DNA of 34,534 nucleotides, taken from Lachnospiraceae bacterium (GTDB lineage Bacteria > Bacillota > Clostridia > Lachnospirales > Lachnospiraceae). The notes below the pieces were generated by a model. It searched no databases and was not told where the DNA came from. It saw only the letters and a list, made by a program, of their open reading frames with translations. The translations under genes and the position numbers were made by a program. The stretch covers positions 1-34,534 of the forward strand of contig JAEESA010000004.1 in the NCBI GenBank assembly GCA_016286115.1. Direction: 5' to 3'. Below, piece by piece: positions 23,088 through 30,677 of this stretch. Numbering within the stretch: position 1 is the stretch's first letter; each line of letters begins with the position of its first letter.

Positions 23088-23944
23088 TCCTTCTTCCTCC
23101 TTGCCGGAATCTCCGTGTAATGCAGGTATGACAGTCCGGTTATAGGATTGATGCCCTGTACCCATGATTCCTTGTCGATTATGTACCCGTCAGTACGGTG
23201 ACGGTTAATGGTTGTATTGAGTCCTTCCACACCTGTGTCAAGGATCCGGCGCATAGTCCAGTGACTGTATGTCCTTTTCACCGGAACAGGACGGATAAGG
23301 TTGCGGCTGCATCCGTACTTGCTGACCTGCTTAAGTTTATCCTCCGGGATCTTCGTTCCATCATCCAGTGTGTCCGGCTGCTCTTTGGCGATATAGTCTG
23401 CCAGCTCACGGCCGTCGCTCATCTTCCCGTCCTTGAAACGGTGCACGTAGTCGATATGAGTCATGCCGTCCGTATACTCTGCCAACATGTCCTCAAGGTC
23501 CGTTGCCTTCCTTGCCCTTGTCCATGCTCCTGATAACTTCTTATATCCATCCTCTCCCAGCCTGCTCATGACCACATGGATGTGGATACCTCCACGCCTG
23601 CCTATCTCTACCCGGTAGATATACTTGAAAGCGGTTTCCTTTGCCTTATAGCACTTTCTCATGATAGCTATGAAACGCTTATAATCCTCAAGCACTTCTT
23701 CGAATGCCTTCCTGGTACCCTTGGGGTACTTGAGTGTAAGCCAGTAGTCACCTTCATCAAAGTTCAGCTGGATAAGCCTCCGGATCCTGTTCTCCTTGTT
23801 CCTCTGATTCTGCTTTTTGATCTGCTCCGGTGTAGCCTTCCTTCTCTCTGAACGCTTTTCACCTTTAGCCCCATAATTTCCTTCCCAGTAGAACACATGC
23901 TCTATACACCAGGGGGATTCATATATGTACTCGGTATATGCCAA
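23084..23944 (-). CDS. HUH rolling-circle-type replication initiator
   Basis: 286 residues with the hallmarks of an HUH nicking protein: GGIHIHVVMSRL gives His121-x-His123 (metal-binding HUH), and LADYIAKE (~181-188) supplies Tyr184 and Lys187 of the YxxK motif. The N-terminal region (FYWEGNYGAKGEKRSERRK, DYWLTLKYPKGTRKAFEEVLEDYKRFI) follows the phage/plasmid replication-associated ORF2/G2P-like domain. It would nick the replication origin and join to the DNA 5' end. No helicase gene is seen in the window, so host helicase would be needed. Confidence 0.82.
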   Translation of the reverse strand: MAYTEYIYESPWCIEHVFYWEGNYGAKGEKRSERRKATPEQIKKQNQRNKENRIRRLIQLNFDEGDYWLTLKYPKGTRKAFEEVLEDYKRFIAIMRKCYKAKETAFKYIYRVEIGRRGGIHIHVVMSRLGEDGYKKLSGAWTRARKATDLEDMLAEYTDGMTHIDYVHRFKDGKMSDGRELADYIAKEQPDTLDDGTKIPEDKLKQVSKYGCSRNLIRPVPVKRTYSHWTMRRILDTGVEGLNTTINRHRTDGYIIDKESWVQGINPITGLSYLHYTEIPARRKKE

Positions 23945-24020
23945 AATCTGCTCCTAACTTTAATATACTAATAATGCTTTTATGCGGCCTGTGCCGCTGA
24001 TTTCATTTATATAGAAGAAA

Positions 24021-24365
24021 CTAGATGTAATTCTTCCCGAATATATCCCGGAATGTCCTATGAGCATCCTCGGAACCGGGATTGTCCGTGAAAACTTTTT
24101 CCCAAGCTATTTGAGCTTTCAGCTTAAGCCATGCATCCTCTGCCCTGCCATCTCCATGCACTGCATCCCTGGATCCAAACATATCGCCCTCGTGATGATG
24201 AAGGCAGAGGTAGACCTTGAGACCGTACTGCTCAGATGCCGCCCTGAATCCCCTTCCATATATCACATGGTGCATATGCAGCGGTCCCCGGCATGCGTAA
24301 TCATCAAAGATCCGGGAACATATGAAACACACCTTTTCATTTTCGTCCTGCATTATTGATTTCAT
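24021..24365 (-). CDS. HNH-like zinc protein (early region)
   Basis: 114 residues. Pattern VCFICSR ... HMHHVIYGRGFRAASEQYGLKVYLCLHHHEGD ... AVHGD resembles phage proteins with an HNH/treble-clef core (Cys pair, HH, CLHHH) related to DUF968/recombination endonucleases. The start is uncertain: ATG 24365 or ATG 24353; neither has a strong ribosome site, both overlap the upstream gene. 76 bp separate it from the HUH gene, with nothing recognised between. Confidence 0.65.
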   Translation of the reverse strand: MKSIMQDENEKVCFICSRIFDDYACRGPLHMHHVIYGRGFRAASEQYGLKVYLCLHHHEGDMFGSRDAVHGDGRAEDAWLKLKAQIAWEKVFTDNPGSEDAHRTFRDIFGKNYI

Positions 24366-24600
24366 CTATTAACCAATTCCACTCCTGCTTTGCCTCATAT
24401 TCATGTTTAAACGGCTTTGTCTTTAATTTGCAAACGGGACACTCAACCCAATACTCAGTATCGCTCTTGAAGAAGACGCAAGGATCAGTTTGGCAATGGA
24501 GCTTAAGCTTAATTTTGGCCGTGAATCTTGCTTCGATGCTTAATCTAACAATTTCATCCCTTGATCCTTTGTAGTCTGGCCTTTTCATCTTTCGCATCAT
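24337..24600 (-). CDS. Lar-like zinc-ribbon protein
   Basis: 87 residues. The C-terminal half (EYWVECPVCKLKTKPFKHEYEAKQEWN) has the C-x-x-C plus EAxxxWN ending typical of restriction-alleviation protein Lar and related phage zinc ribbons; the N-terminal Cys pair is partly replaced (LHCQTDPCVFF). Real Lar proteins modulate type I restriction; that role is only inferred here. GGAGAGGA precedes ATG 24600, which overlaps the upstream stop. Confidence 0.6.
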   Translation of the reverse strand: MMRKMKRPDYKGSRDEIVRLSIEARFTAKIKLKLHCQTDPCVFFKSDTEYWVECPVCKLKTKPFKHEYEAKQEWNWLIDEINNAGRK

Positions 24601-25079
24601 TCCTCTCCTCCTTTCGAGTTCTCCGACTCTTCCAGGTATGACGCATCTTCAGAGATTTCGATGAGAAGCGCTGTATTGAGAAGATCCGCACCGTCTTCGT
24701 CCCAATGGGATCCGAACATATCGATTACCTGACGGAAGTCTTCCATATCATGGGGAATTGTCTGCATCGGTTCGTCTTCGCCGTAAAAGCCTACGTGGAG
24801 CAGTTCGTGGTAAACCACTATTTCCTGCTGCCACTCGGATAACTTTTCCATATGAGGTCTGTAAAATGTAATCGTGAAGTCTGCCGGTATCGCCCACTTG
24901 TTCTTGTCCTGGACCTTCTCGCACAGTCCAAACACCTTCTTGCGCTTGCTCTTTTTGCGATGATCGCTTTCCAGATATATGATGGAAGCGTCCTTCAGGT
25001 GCTCAAATTCGTCTCTGCTATCTATCCACGCTTTTGCTATGGCAGCGTAGTGTTCGCTTACTTTTCTTTCCTCAGCCAC
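24597..25079 (-). CDS. Putative phage metallopeptidase
   Basis: 160 residues with a zinc-peptidase motif HELLH at 91-95 (EIVVYHELLHVGF) and downstream PHDMEDFRQVIDMFG, matching the putative phage metallopeptidase family common in Clostridia phages. N-terminal EERKVSEHYAAIAKAWIDSRDEFEHLK is also typical. Substrate unknown; it does not carry the ImmA-repressor gene pairing, so there is no support for a role in repressor cleavage beyond the catalytic motif. Confidence 0.78.
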   Translation of the reverse strand: MAEERKVSEHYAAIAKAWIDSRDEFEHLKDASIIYLESDHRKKSKRKKVFGLCEKVQDKNKWAIPADFTITFYRPHMEKLSEWQQEIVVYHELLHVGFYGEDEPMQTIPHDMEDFRQVIDMFGSHWDEDGADLLNTALLIEISEDASYLEESENSKGGEE

Positions 25080-25359
25080 TGTCTTTGCCCTCCAATTTGT
25101 TCTTCAGCCGGTTTATTTTTCCTGCTATAAGCGCATCTATATCCGTAGTTTTTATTCCGTGCATGAGCCTTAGCTGGCACAGCATTATCTCAACATCAGC
25201 GATTTCCTCTGCTATGGCATCTCTGTTATCCCGGCCACGCATATGCTTAACCAGTTCCTTGGTAAGCTCCGACATCTCCTCGATAGCGACCATGGTCTGC
25301 ATCCTATGGCCAAAAGTATCTATAGTTTCTGTTAGTATTTGAATGTAGTTGTTCTTCAT
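25072..25359 (-). CDS. MazG-like nucleotide pyrophosphohydrolase
   Basis: 95 residues with the MazG-like helical core: AIEEMSELTKELVKHMRGRDNRDAIAEEIADVEIMLCQL contains the ExxE and ExxD metal-binding motifs. Phage MazG-like enzymes hydrolyse (d)NTPs or alarmones and are placed in nucleotide-metabolism/replication blocks. Short version, complete for the family minimal domain. Overlaps the metallopeptidase gene by 8 nt. Confidence 0.82.
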   Translation of the reverse strand: MKNNYIQILTETIDTFGHRMQTMVAIEEMSELTKELVKHMRGRDNRDAIAEEIADVEIMLCQLRLMHGIKTTDIDALIAGKINRLKNKLEGKDSG

Positions 25360-25361
25360 CC

Positions 25362-26714
25362 CTACCTCCTGCTGCCGCCAAGCTTCTTCATGTACTTAAG
25401 CTCCTGCACTGCGTTGTATATCGCTTCTGCATAACCGAGGTCGAAGGTCACATCCACATAGTCGTAATCTTCTTCCCTCTTCTTCAGGCGCTCCACTACC
25501 CTCTCATAGTCTGAAAGTATTTCTTCGAGGGCTTCTATGGTCCGATCCGGCTCCATGTACTCGTATCTGTCATCCTCAGGGTTATCAAGGGAAAGGTCGT
25601 CAGTCTCCGGTTCGGGCGTTTTTTCATCTTCTTCGCTGCCACTCCACGTAGTGGATTCGGGCTTTTCTTCATTTTTTGCCTCTGAAACGCCCATTTCATG
25701 GGATTCTTCATTTTCGGAATCCCCTTCCTTCGTCTTGGATACTGGCTTTTTCGGCTCTTCTATTATCTCCGGTTTCTCATATTTCTTTTTTTCAGGCTTT
25801 GAAGATGACACTTTTGACTCTTTTTTCTTCTCCTTCGGCTGTTGCACCGGTGCAACTTCCTCTTTCCGGGGGAACTCTGCATCATAAATGTGTTCCCAGA
25901 GGTCTTCGGAGCTGTCCAGCTTATCATCTGCAGGATCCTTTTCCTGGTTCACATCGTAGATCTTCACAAGGGAGCGCCCTATATCGGATGCAGTCACCTT
26001 TTCCTTCGTGTTGCTCCTTATGTTTACCAGGCTTATGTCTCCGTCCTTGAACATCAGCATGTATTTTCCCATGGTCGGTATCCTTACGGAGTATGTCTTT
26101 GCTCCCGCAGGTGCCATTATTTCCGGTATACGCTCGTCCTTTGGATTTATCCCGAAAAAATGCTCATCAGCAAGCGCTACGAACAGTTCCGGCTCATTCT
26201 CAAGGATATAGAAGATCGCGTGGTCAAGCATCGAGAAGTCCTTCGGGACTTCCGGCCTGTCTTCCATCATCACCTCTATGTCTGTGATCTTCTTTTCTTC
26301 CTCCACTTCTTCCTTTACGGCCTGGATCTCTGATTTCGTGTAAGACGGTGTAAGCTCCTCTGCTACCTTGTCCGGAAGAGTCAGCATGATCGCAAGCTTC
26401 GAGTACTCGAAGCCTTTATATCTGTCATCCAGTTCTTCAGAATTTCCGCCCTTGGAATACTTGTCGTTGATATTGATGAAACGCGATACCTGGGACTTGT
26501 CGATGTGATATTCCTTCTCTGCAAAGTCGATGTAGCTTTCATACGGTGATTCCTTAAGGATATCCGTATCCCTTGCCACCTTCAGCAGGTAGCCTATACG
26601 CACGAAGCTCTTTGCGGTGCGCTCCATGTTCTTTTTGAGCTCAGCTTCTTCATAATCAAACTCTATCTTGAACTCGTTATATGTCTGCTGATACTTTATT
26701 GCGTGTTCTTCCAT
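25362..26714 (-). CDS. Acidic HTH/ParB-like early protein
   Basis: 450 residues. The N-terminal ~150 resemble the DNA-binding part of ParB-type or replication proteins: ...SFVRIGYLLKVARDTDILKE...SYIDFAEKEYHIDKSQVSRFININDKY with a helix-turn-helix at ~70-95, then FEYSKLAIMLTLPD and TKSEIQAVKEEV. A middle conserved domain (~170-250) follows. Residues ~280-400 are low-complexity, Glu/Lys/Ser/Pro-rich, probably disordered. The C-terminus (EALEEILSDYERVVERLKKREEDYDYVDVTFDLGYAEAIYNAVQELKYM) is helical. The gene contains one copy of the 16-bp palindrome (25841-25856). No ParA partner seen. Confidence 0.6.
   Translation of the reverse strand: MEEHAIKYQQTYNEFKIEFDYEEAELKKNMERTAKSFVRIGYLLKVARDTDILKESPYESYIDFAEKEYHIDKSQVSRFININDKYSKGGNSEELDDRYKGFEYSKLAIMLTLPDKVAEELTPSYTKSEIQAVKEEVEEEKKITDIEVMMEDRPEVPKDFSMLDHAIFYILENEPELFVALADEHFFGINPKDERIPEIMAPAGAKTYSVRIPTMGKYMLMFKDGDISLVNIRSNTKEKVTASDIGRSLVKIYDVNQEKDPADDKLDSSEDLWEHIYDAEFPRKEEVAPVQQPKEKKKESKVSSSKPEKKKYEKPEIIEEPKKPVSKTKEGDSENEESHEMGVSEAKNEEKPESTTWSGSEEDEKTPEPETDDLSLDNPEDDRYEYMEPDRTIEALEEILSDYERVVERLKKREEDYDYVDVTFDLGYAEAIYNAVQELKYMKKLGGSRR
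25841..25856. promoter_or_regulatory. Palindrome copy 2 (GTTGCACCGGTGCAAC), inside a coding region
   Basis: Exact 16-bp palindrome within the disordered part of the acidic HTH/ParB-like gene, where it encodes VAPVQ. Codon constraint alone would not keep a perfect palindrome identical to the two intergenic copies, which argues for binding function. Confidence 0.6.
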
Positions 26715-28230
26715 TCTTCTTTCCCTCCAGGTATTTTATATATCCGTCCAGCCATGGCTGTATCTCATCTTCGTGAGGCTTCTTGTCGTAAGCTTCGTAC
26801 CACTGGACTATCTCTTTATCCTTTATCTCTATGGTTACGTAGGGTTCTTCCGGCTTTTCTTTCTTCCTCATGAGCAGAATGAAGCTTTTACCTTTGGCAT
26901 GCTTCTCAAGATAATTGTCACCTCCTACGCAGTGGTGCATGAGCCTTCCTTCCATCACTATCTCTCCGGCGCACTTTGCCGGCCGGATCAGATAGCCGTC
27001 TGATTCAAAGGAGTAGATCTTTGCAGTCTTCCTGTACTGTTTCTTTATGTCTGCATAATTCTTCTCCACTTCCTTTATGCGTTTATCCAGCTTCGCAGCT
27101 TCCTTCTGCAGCACCATTTCGTTATGCGCGCTCTGAAGGTCTCTGGGAAAAAGATAGACGGAATTGCTCAGGTCGTAGCCCTCATCCATCCGCATGCGGA
27201 TATAATCGATGTAAAGATGCCTTGGCGCTTCCTGTGCTATCTCAAGGTAGTCGGTCAGTTTTTTTATCGTGGTATGCTTAAAAACTTCCTGCATGACTTC
27301 CTTATCCCTTTTGTCCCAGAACTGTTCGAGGTATATATGCTCCTCTATCTCCTCGGAAGTCCAACGTCTGCCACTCTTGCATTCTGCCTGAAAAGCCAGC
27401 AGATATTTTCTTTCACCCCTCAGGTCCTTCAGTTCCTTGAGCCTGTCCTTACGTATCCTGAGAAGTCCTGCCGGTGTCTTCGATCTTGTGTTCCAGTGGA
27501 TCGAGTACCCTCTGATCACCTGCTTTTCAAGCTCAGTCATCCCGCTCTTCTGGAACATCTCAAGCGCCGGATGCCATGACAGGGCTTCGTAGTAGTCAAG
27601 GGGATCGTATCCGTTCCGCAGGATTCCGTATCTCATCCAGGTCTTGTCCAGTTCTTTTCTGTAATACGGATCATAGTGCCACCTTATTATGCTTATGTTG
27701 TATATGCCGCCTATGTTGTGCGGATGCCATGTGGGCTGCCCGCTTGCCCAGTGGTCAGTCCAGCGGTACCATTTTTCGGGCTTTTTCCCTTTACGCAGGA
27801 ATATGCGTGCATATTCATAATGTTCTATCTCTGTCTTCTGACATCTGTGCGTCAGGGCGGTTGTGGTGAATGCCCTGAACACAAAATCATCACCCATCTT
27901 CTGTCCTGTCACCCAGCTTACGGACGGGTGGAATTCTGACCGGCATCTGCCTTCGCTCTTGTAAGTACCTACCGCATGACACAGGATGCACTGTCCCTTC
28001 GTATTGTGGTAAGGGATCTCGATATGCCTCTGCGCCTGCTGTTCAAAGGTTTCCGGATAATCCGTCCGTCCTTCATAGGTCTTTCCGCATGCAGAGCATG
28101 TGACTGTTGCTATATTCGATTTTCTTTTGTAAAAAAGGATATATTTATCAGGCAGAAGATCTTCTGCCCATGCGTATGATTTTTGGGGAATCTTGCGCAT
28201 TTTAGGCATCTTTGGGAGAGGTTTGCTCAC
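26677..28230 (-). CDS. PcfJ-like protein
   Basis: 517 residues from GTG 28230, which overlaps the previous stop as GTGA and has GGAGG upstream; the longer open frame reads into the neighbour. Two Cys pairs near the N-terminus (CSAC, CILC) suggest a zinc-binding region. The C-terminal ~100 residues carry the PcfJ signature: EGRLMHHCVGG (~427-437), SFILLMRKKEKPEEPYVTIEI, then IVQWYEAYDKKP. PcfJ-like proteins occur in plasmids and phages of Firmicutes; function is not known, though the signature looks enzyme-like. Overlaps the downstream gene by 38 nt. Confidence 0.82.
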   Translation of the reverse strand: MSKPLPKMPKMRKIPQKSYAWAEDLLPDKYILFYKRKSNIATVTCSACGKTYEGRTDYPETFEQQAQRHIEIPYHNTKGQCILCHAVGTYKSEGRCRSEFHPSVSWVTGQKMGDDFVFRAFTTTALTHRCQKTEIEHYEYARIFLRKGKKPEKWYRWTDHWASGQPTWHPHNIGGIYNISIIRWHYDPYYRKELDKTWMRYGILRNGYDPLDYYEALSWHPALEMFQKSGMTELEKQVIRGYSIHWNTRSKTPAGLLRIRKDRLKELKDLRGERKYLLAFQAECKSGRRWTSEEIEEHIYLEQFWDKRDKEVMQEVFKHTTIKKLTDYLEIAQEAPRHLYIDYIRMRMDEGYDLSNSVYLFPRDLQSAHNEMVLQKEAAKLDKRIKEVEKNYADIKKQYRKTAKIYSFESDGYLIRPAKCAGEIVMEGRLMHHCVGGDNYLEKHAKGKSFILLMRKKEKPEEPYVTIEIKDKEIVQWYEAYDKKPHEDEIQPWLDGYIKYLEGKKNGRTRNKVSADI

Positions 28231-28724
28231 TTTTCTCCACCTCCCAGGTAATATTCCCTGATTATGCGTTTCGCGTCTGCCATGCAGGGTATCCCGAATG
28301 TCACTTTGCCGGCTGATACTCCCGCAGCTTTTACGATTTTCTGAGGAACTGACTGCTGGTGTTCGAATGACCACTTGAGCAGTGCTGCCATCATTCCGGC
28401 GAGGGTCTTTCCCTTCTTCCTTACAGCCTGCGCTATGTCGCTTTCATCCATAACAATGGTCTGCAGATAGTCCACCCAGTCCTCCATAAGGTCCTTGGGT
28501 TTAAGTTCTTTGCATTCCACTTTTATCTTGCCCAGTGCCGCCTGGATCTCATTGCAGAAGAGTCCGTAAAGGTTGTCATTCATGTAGTCCTCTGCGTCTT
28601 CCGGATCCAGCCCGTTTTCTTCGGCAAGCACCTTAAGGCTCTCAATGTCGCCCTCTTCCTTCAGGCCTTCTGCTGCCCTGTTGATCTCCTCGTATGAATC
28701 AAATTCTCCAAATCTTTCAAACAT
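28227..28724 (-). CDS. Hypothetical early protein paired with PcfJ-like gene
   Basis: 165 residues from ATG 28724 (GAAGGGAGAAGAAGC upstream). The N-terminus is acidic (MFERFGEFDSYEEINRAAEGLKEEGDIESLKVLAEENGLDPEDAEDYMND), the C-terminus helical with AVRKKGKTLAGMMAALLKWSFEHQQSVPQKIVKAAG. This two-part layout is frequent next to PcfJ-like genes in Lachnospiraceae phages. Function unknown. It overlaps the RNase H-like gene by 64 nt. Confidence 0.65.
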   Translation of the reverse strand: MFERFGEFDSYEEINRAAEGLKEEGDIESLKVLAEENGLDPEDAEDYMNDNLYGLFCNEIQAALGKIKVECKELKPKDLMEDWVDYLQTIVMDESDIAQAVRKKGKTLAGMMAALLKWSFEHQQSVPQKIVKAAGVSAGKVTFGIPCMADAKRIIREYYLGGGEK

Positions 28725-29152
28725 GCTTCTTCTCCCTTCAGCTGTGTTTCCATCCATGAGCTGTACTCATGGCGTTTATTGGTTACATTTATCTCATGCG
28801 TTCTGGCCAGTTCCGCAAGATCTCTGTATATTTCCGGCACATCTTCGCCGTCGGACTTTTTCCAGTCCTTTTTTTCCCATGACGGGATCCATTTATGTAA
28901 AAGCGTGTCAAGCTGCGTATTTTCACTGTATAATTCGATGTTGCAGGGTTTCTTCACCCTGCGGAGTGCTTCCGTGAGCAGCATAGCTTCAGTCTGAAGC
29001 CACGCCGATGAAGCCTTGAATACTATGGGCGGTGTGGGACATGTTACCTCTTCGCCGTTCTTTGATCTGCACGCGAGCAGGTACATTCCCCTGCGCTTTG
29101 ATGCCTTGATCTGTCTTGTTGAATTTTTCAGATAAATCCTGATATCGCTCAT
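28661..29152 (-). CDS. RNase H-like protein
   Basis: 163 residues with an RNase H fold pattern: DIRIYLKNSTRQ / GMYLLACRSKNGEEVTCP (beta strands 1-3), ASSAWLQTEAMLLTEALRRV (helix with Glu), PCNIELYSENTQLDTLLHKWIPSWEKKDWKKSDGEDVPEIYRDLAEL (strand with acidic residue, then substrate-handle-like basic segment), and HEINVTNKRHEYSSWMETQL (strand and closing helix). First strand lacks the usual DG motif, so activity is uncertain. Likely acts on RNA-DNA hybrids in replication. Confidence 0.65.
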   Translation of the reverse strand: MSDIRIYLKNSTRQIKASKRRGMYLLACRSKNGEEVTCPTPPIVFKASSAWLQTEAMLLTEALRRVKKPCNIELYSENTQLDTLLHKWIPSWEKKDWKKSDGEDVPEIYRDLAELARTHEINVTNKRHEYSSWMETQLKGEEACLKDLENLIHTRRSTGQQKA

Positions 29153-29155
29153 ATC

Positions 29156-29518
29156 TCAGCCTTCTGCATCTACCCACTGTACGTAGCAGTATTCACCGTT
29201 CTCTGCTACCCAGTCATAACAAGCCTGTCTGTTCGGACAATAAACGTCCATTACCTGCCCCGTCCGTACCTTGTGCCCCCCCGTATCTTGGCACTCGAAT
29301 ATCCCGATATACTGCATATCCTCTGTGTAGAGGATGCATGTTCTGCCGTAATAGGCCGGATCATAGGCTACTATGCCATATTCTGCCTTCCTTCCGGTTG
29401 ATGTATGGTCTGACGGGCCGTCGTAGACTGTTGTCCGGATCAGCTCCATCTCCGGTTCCGTATCTTCCAGTTCTGCTGCCATAACGGTAAAAATCAACAG
29501 TATCCCTAATATGTTCAC
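29156..29518 (-). CDS. Secreted protein with 3D-like domain
   Basis: 120 residues from GTG 29518 (GGAGGGAGACC upstream). A hydrophobic N-terminus (MNILGILLIFTVMAAELEDTE) looks like a signal peptide with cleavage near AAE. The mature part ends with the 3D/RlpA-like signature FECQDTGGHKVRTGQVMDVYCPNRQACYDW, plus paired Cys residues. Related domains are found in cell-wall hydrolases and lipoproteins. A secreted protein within an early phage operon is unusual, although similar genes occur in gut prophages. Confidence 0.7.
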   Translation of the reverse strand: MNILGILLIFTVMAAELEDTEPEMELIRTTVYDGPSDHTSTGRKAEYGIVAYDPAYYGRTCILYTEDMQYIGIFECQDTGGHKVRTGQVMDVYCPNRQACYDWVAENGEYCYVQWVDAEG

Positions 29519-29530
29519 GGTCTCCCTCCC

Positions 29531-29845
29531 TCAGATGTATATCTTCAGATATGTCTTCTGTTCCAAATCCTTGAACTCATAGTCGGGGGCTTCTTCCAAC
29601 TCTATAGGAGCTATGTGTCCGTTCTCCCTCCAGTTCTTGTCTCTTACTTCCGTATCCGTAACAATTTTCCTGACATAATGCTCCATTGCCTGTTCTGCAG
29701 GATTAAACGGATTGCTTCCAAGCGGATCTTTTATGTCTGCACAGAAACCGACATATACTATGTCTTCGCAGTTCCGGATAATACAGATACGCTGTTCTTT
29801 CGGGACCGCACTTATTAATTGTCTTAAGGTAGGGGTATTTATCAT
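29531..29845 (-). CDS. Hypothetical early protein
   Basis: 104 residues (MINTPTLRQLISAVPKEQRICIIRNCEDIVYVGFCADI...), alpha/beta composition, no recognised domain. AAGGAGAGATC precedes ATG 29845. The C-terminus EAPDYEFKDLEQKTYLKIYI is acidic then strand-like, as in many small phage early proteins that form homo-oligomers. Spaced 12 bp from the secreted protein gene. Confidence 0.65.
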   Translation of the reverse strand: MINTPTLRQLISAVPKEQRICIIRNCEDIVYVGFCADIKDPLGSNPFNPAEQAMEHYVRKIVTDTEVRDKNWRENGHIAPIELEEAPDYEFKDLEQKTYLKIYI

Positions 29846-29911
29846 GATCTCTCCTTGTAGGGCTGCGACAGCATAGCCTCATTTATTCCTCCATGGTTTC
29901 TGTGTGCGGAA

Positions 29912-30001
29912 TCACATGATCCCGCCCCATATAAAGTATCCGGCTATCATGCCAAGAAGTATTCCGAATGCCATTGCGAGGATCCGTATACGCTTATTCA
30001 T
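29912..30001 (-). CDS. Small membrane protein, 29 residues
   Basis: Begins MNKRIRILAMAFGILLGMIA and ends YFIWGGIM: a basic N-terminus followed by one hydrophobic span. GGGAGG is six bases upstream of ATG 30001, an excellent ribosome site, and the start overlaps the previous gene by 8 nt. Function unknown. Too short for most gene finders. Confidence 0.6.
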   Translation of the reverse strand: MNKRIRILAMAFGILLGMIAGYFIWGGIM

Positions 30002-30182
30002 TTACTGCCTCCCTGTGTGACTTGATAACAAGAAGCTCCTGGAGGTCATCAGCTACTCCATCCCAGAAGTCAGCCTCTGCCCGTAACCGTTCTTTTATAA
30101 TCTCCGACTTTGCCCTCCGTCTTTTGTGGCGGATCCATGCTGCCTTGGTCCTGAGTCTTAGCATCTTCTCCCTTGTGGTCAT
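29994..30182 (-). CDS. Small basic helical protein
   Basis: 62 residues, strongly basic in the first half (MTTREKMLRLRTKAAWIRHKRRRAKSEIIKE), acidic in the second (AEADFWDGVADDLQELLVIK). The pattern suggests a helical nucleic-acid-binding or adaptor protein, but no family is recognised. Preceded by AAAGGAAAAGCA; follows the XRE gene by 13 bp in the same direction. Confidence 0.55.
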   Translation of the reverse strand: MTTREKMLRLRTKAAWIRHKRRRAKSEIIKERLRAEADFWDGVADDLQELLVIKSHREAVNE

Positions 30183-30195
30183 TGCTTTTCCTTTC

Positions 30196-30417
30196 TCACC
30201 TCATTGGTGTTGTCTGTACCACTGTTGCAATCTCTTCCGACGACAGATTGATAACTTCAGCTATCGCCCTAAGCCTTCCCAGAGGCATCCCGCCCGGGTT
30301 CCTTAGGCTGTATCTGAGAGTCGCCGGTTCAAGGCCGATACGATCTGCAAGATCTTTTATGCTGGTAATATGGACTCTCAGCATTGCGATTTTTATGATT
30401 TCTTCTCCCTTACTCAT
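30196..30417 (-). CDS. Small XRE/Cro-like regulator
   Basis: 73 residues with a compact helix-turn-helix (IKDLADRIGLEPATLRYSLRNPGGMPLGRLRAIAEVINLSSEEIATV, ~18-65). The start is ATG 30417, with AGGAAGGAGG upstream; the palindrome GTTGCACCGGTGCAAC ends 15 bp before it. It heads the early operon, so it could regulate early genes and itself. Distinct from the Cro/CI pair 1 kb to the right. Confidence 0.75.
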   Translation of the reverse strand: MSKGEEIIKIAMLRVHITSIKDLADRIGLEPATLRYSLRNPGGMPLGRLRAIAEVINLSSEEIATVVQTTPMR

Positions 30418-30431
30418 ACTGCCTCCTTCCT

Positions 30432-30447
30432 GTTGCACCGGTGCAAC
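30432..30447. promoter_or_regulatory. Palindrome copy 3 in a divergent promoter region
   Basis: Exact 16-bp palindrome between the minus-strand XRE gene and the plus-strand 54-residue gene. On the plus strand TTGCAC (30434-30439) within it, followed after 16 bp by TATCCT, could be a weak promoter for the rightward gene, so the site may be an operator. Confidence 0.6.
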
Positions 30448-30512
30448 TTTGTGATATCCTTTCCTTACAGGGCGGTGGTGCGCCCAAGTCTTGGAAAGGA
30501 GGATAATCCATC

Positions 30513-30677
30513 ATGAATACTAAAGAATTAGCTGTGCAGTTTGCGGCCGAATACATTAAGTCTTGGAATGCTGCGGAAACAGAGCCCATGCGTCCGGATG
30601 AAGCTCTCGATTTTCTCAAAAAGACTTACGATGTACTTGACAGTCTCAAACCTTCAAACAAACAGCGCGTTAATTAG
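30513..30677 (+). CDS. Small acidic protein, 54 residues
   Basis: Starts MNTKELAVQFAAEYIKSWNA and continues ETEPMRPDEALDFLKKTYDVLDSL, ending NKQRVN; all-helical prediction. AAGGAGG lies ten bases before ATG 30513. It is the only plus-strand gene within the leftward early block, and its stop overlaps by 4 nt the end of a convergent minus-strand gene. Function unknown; similar short proteins occur beside phage repressors in Firmicutes. Confidence 0.6.
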   Translation: MNTKELAVQFAAEYIKSWNAAETEPMRPDEALDFLKKTYDVLDSLKPSNKQRVN

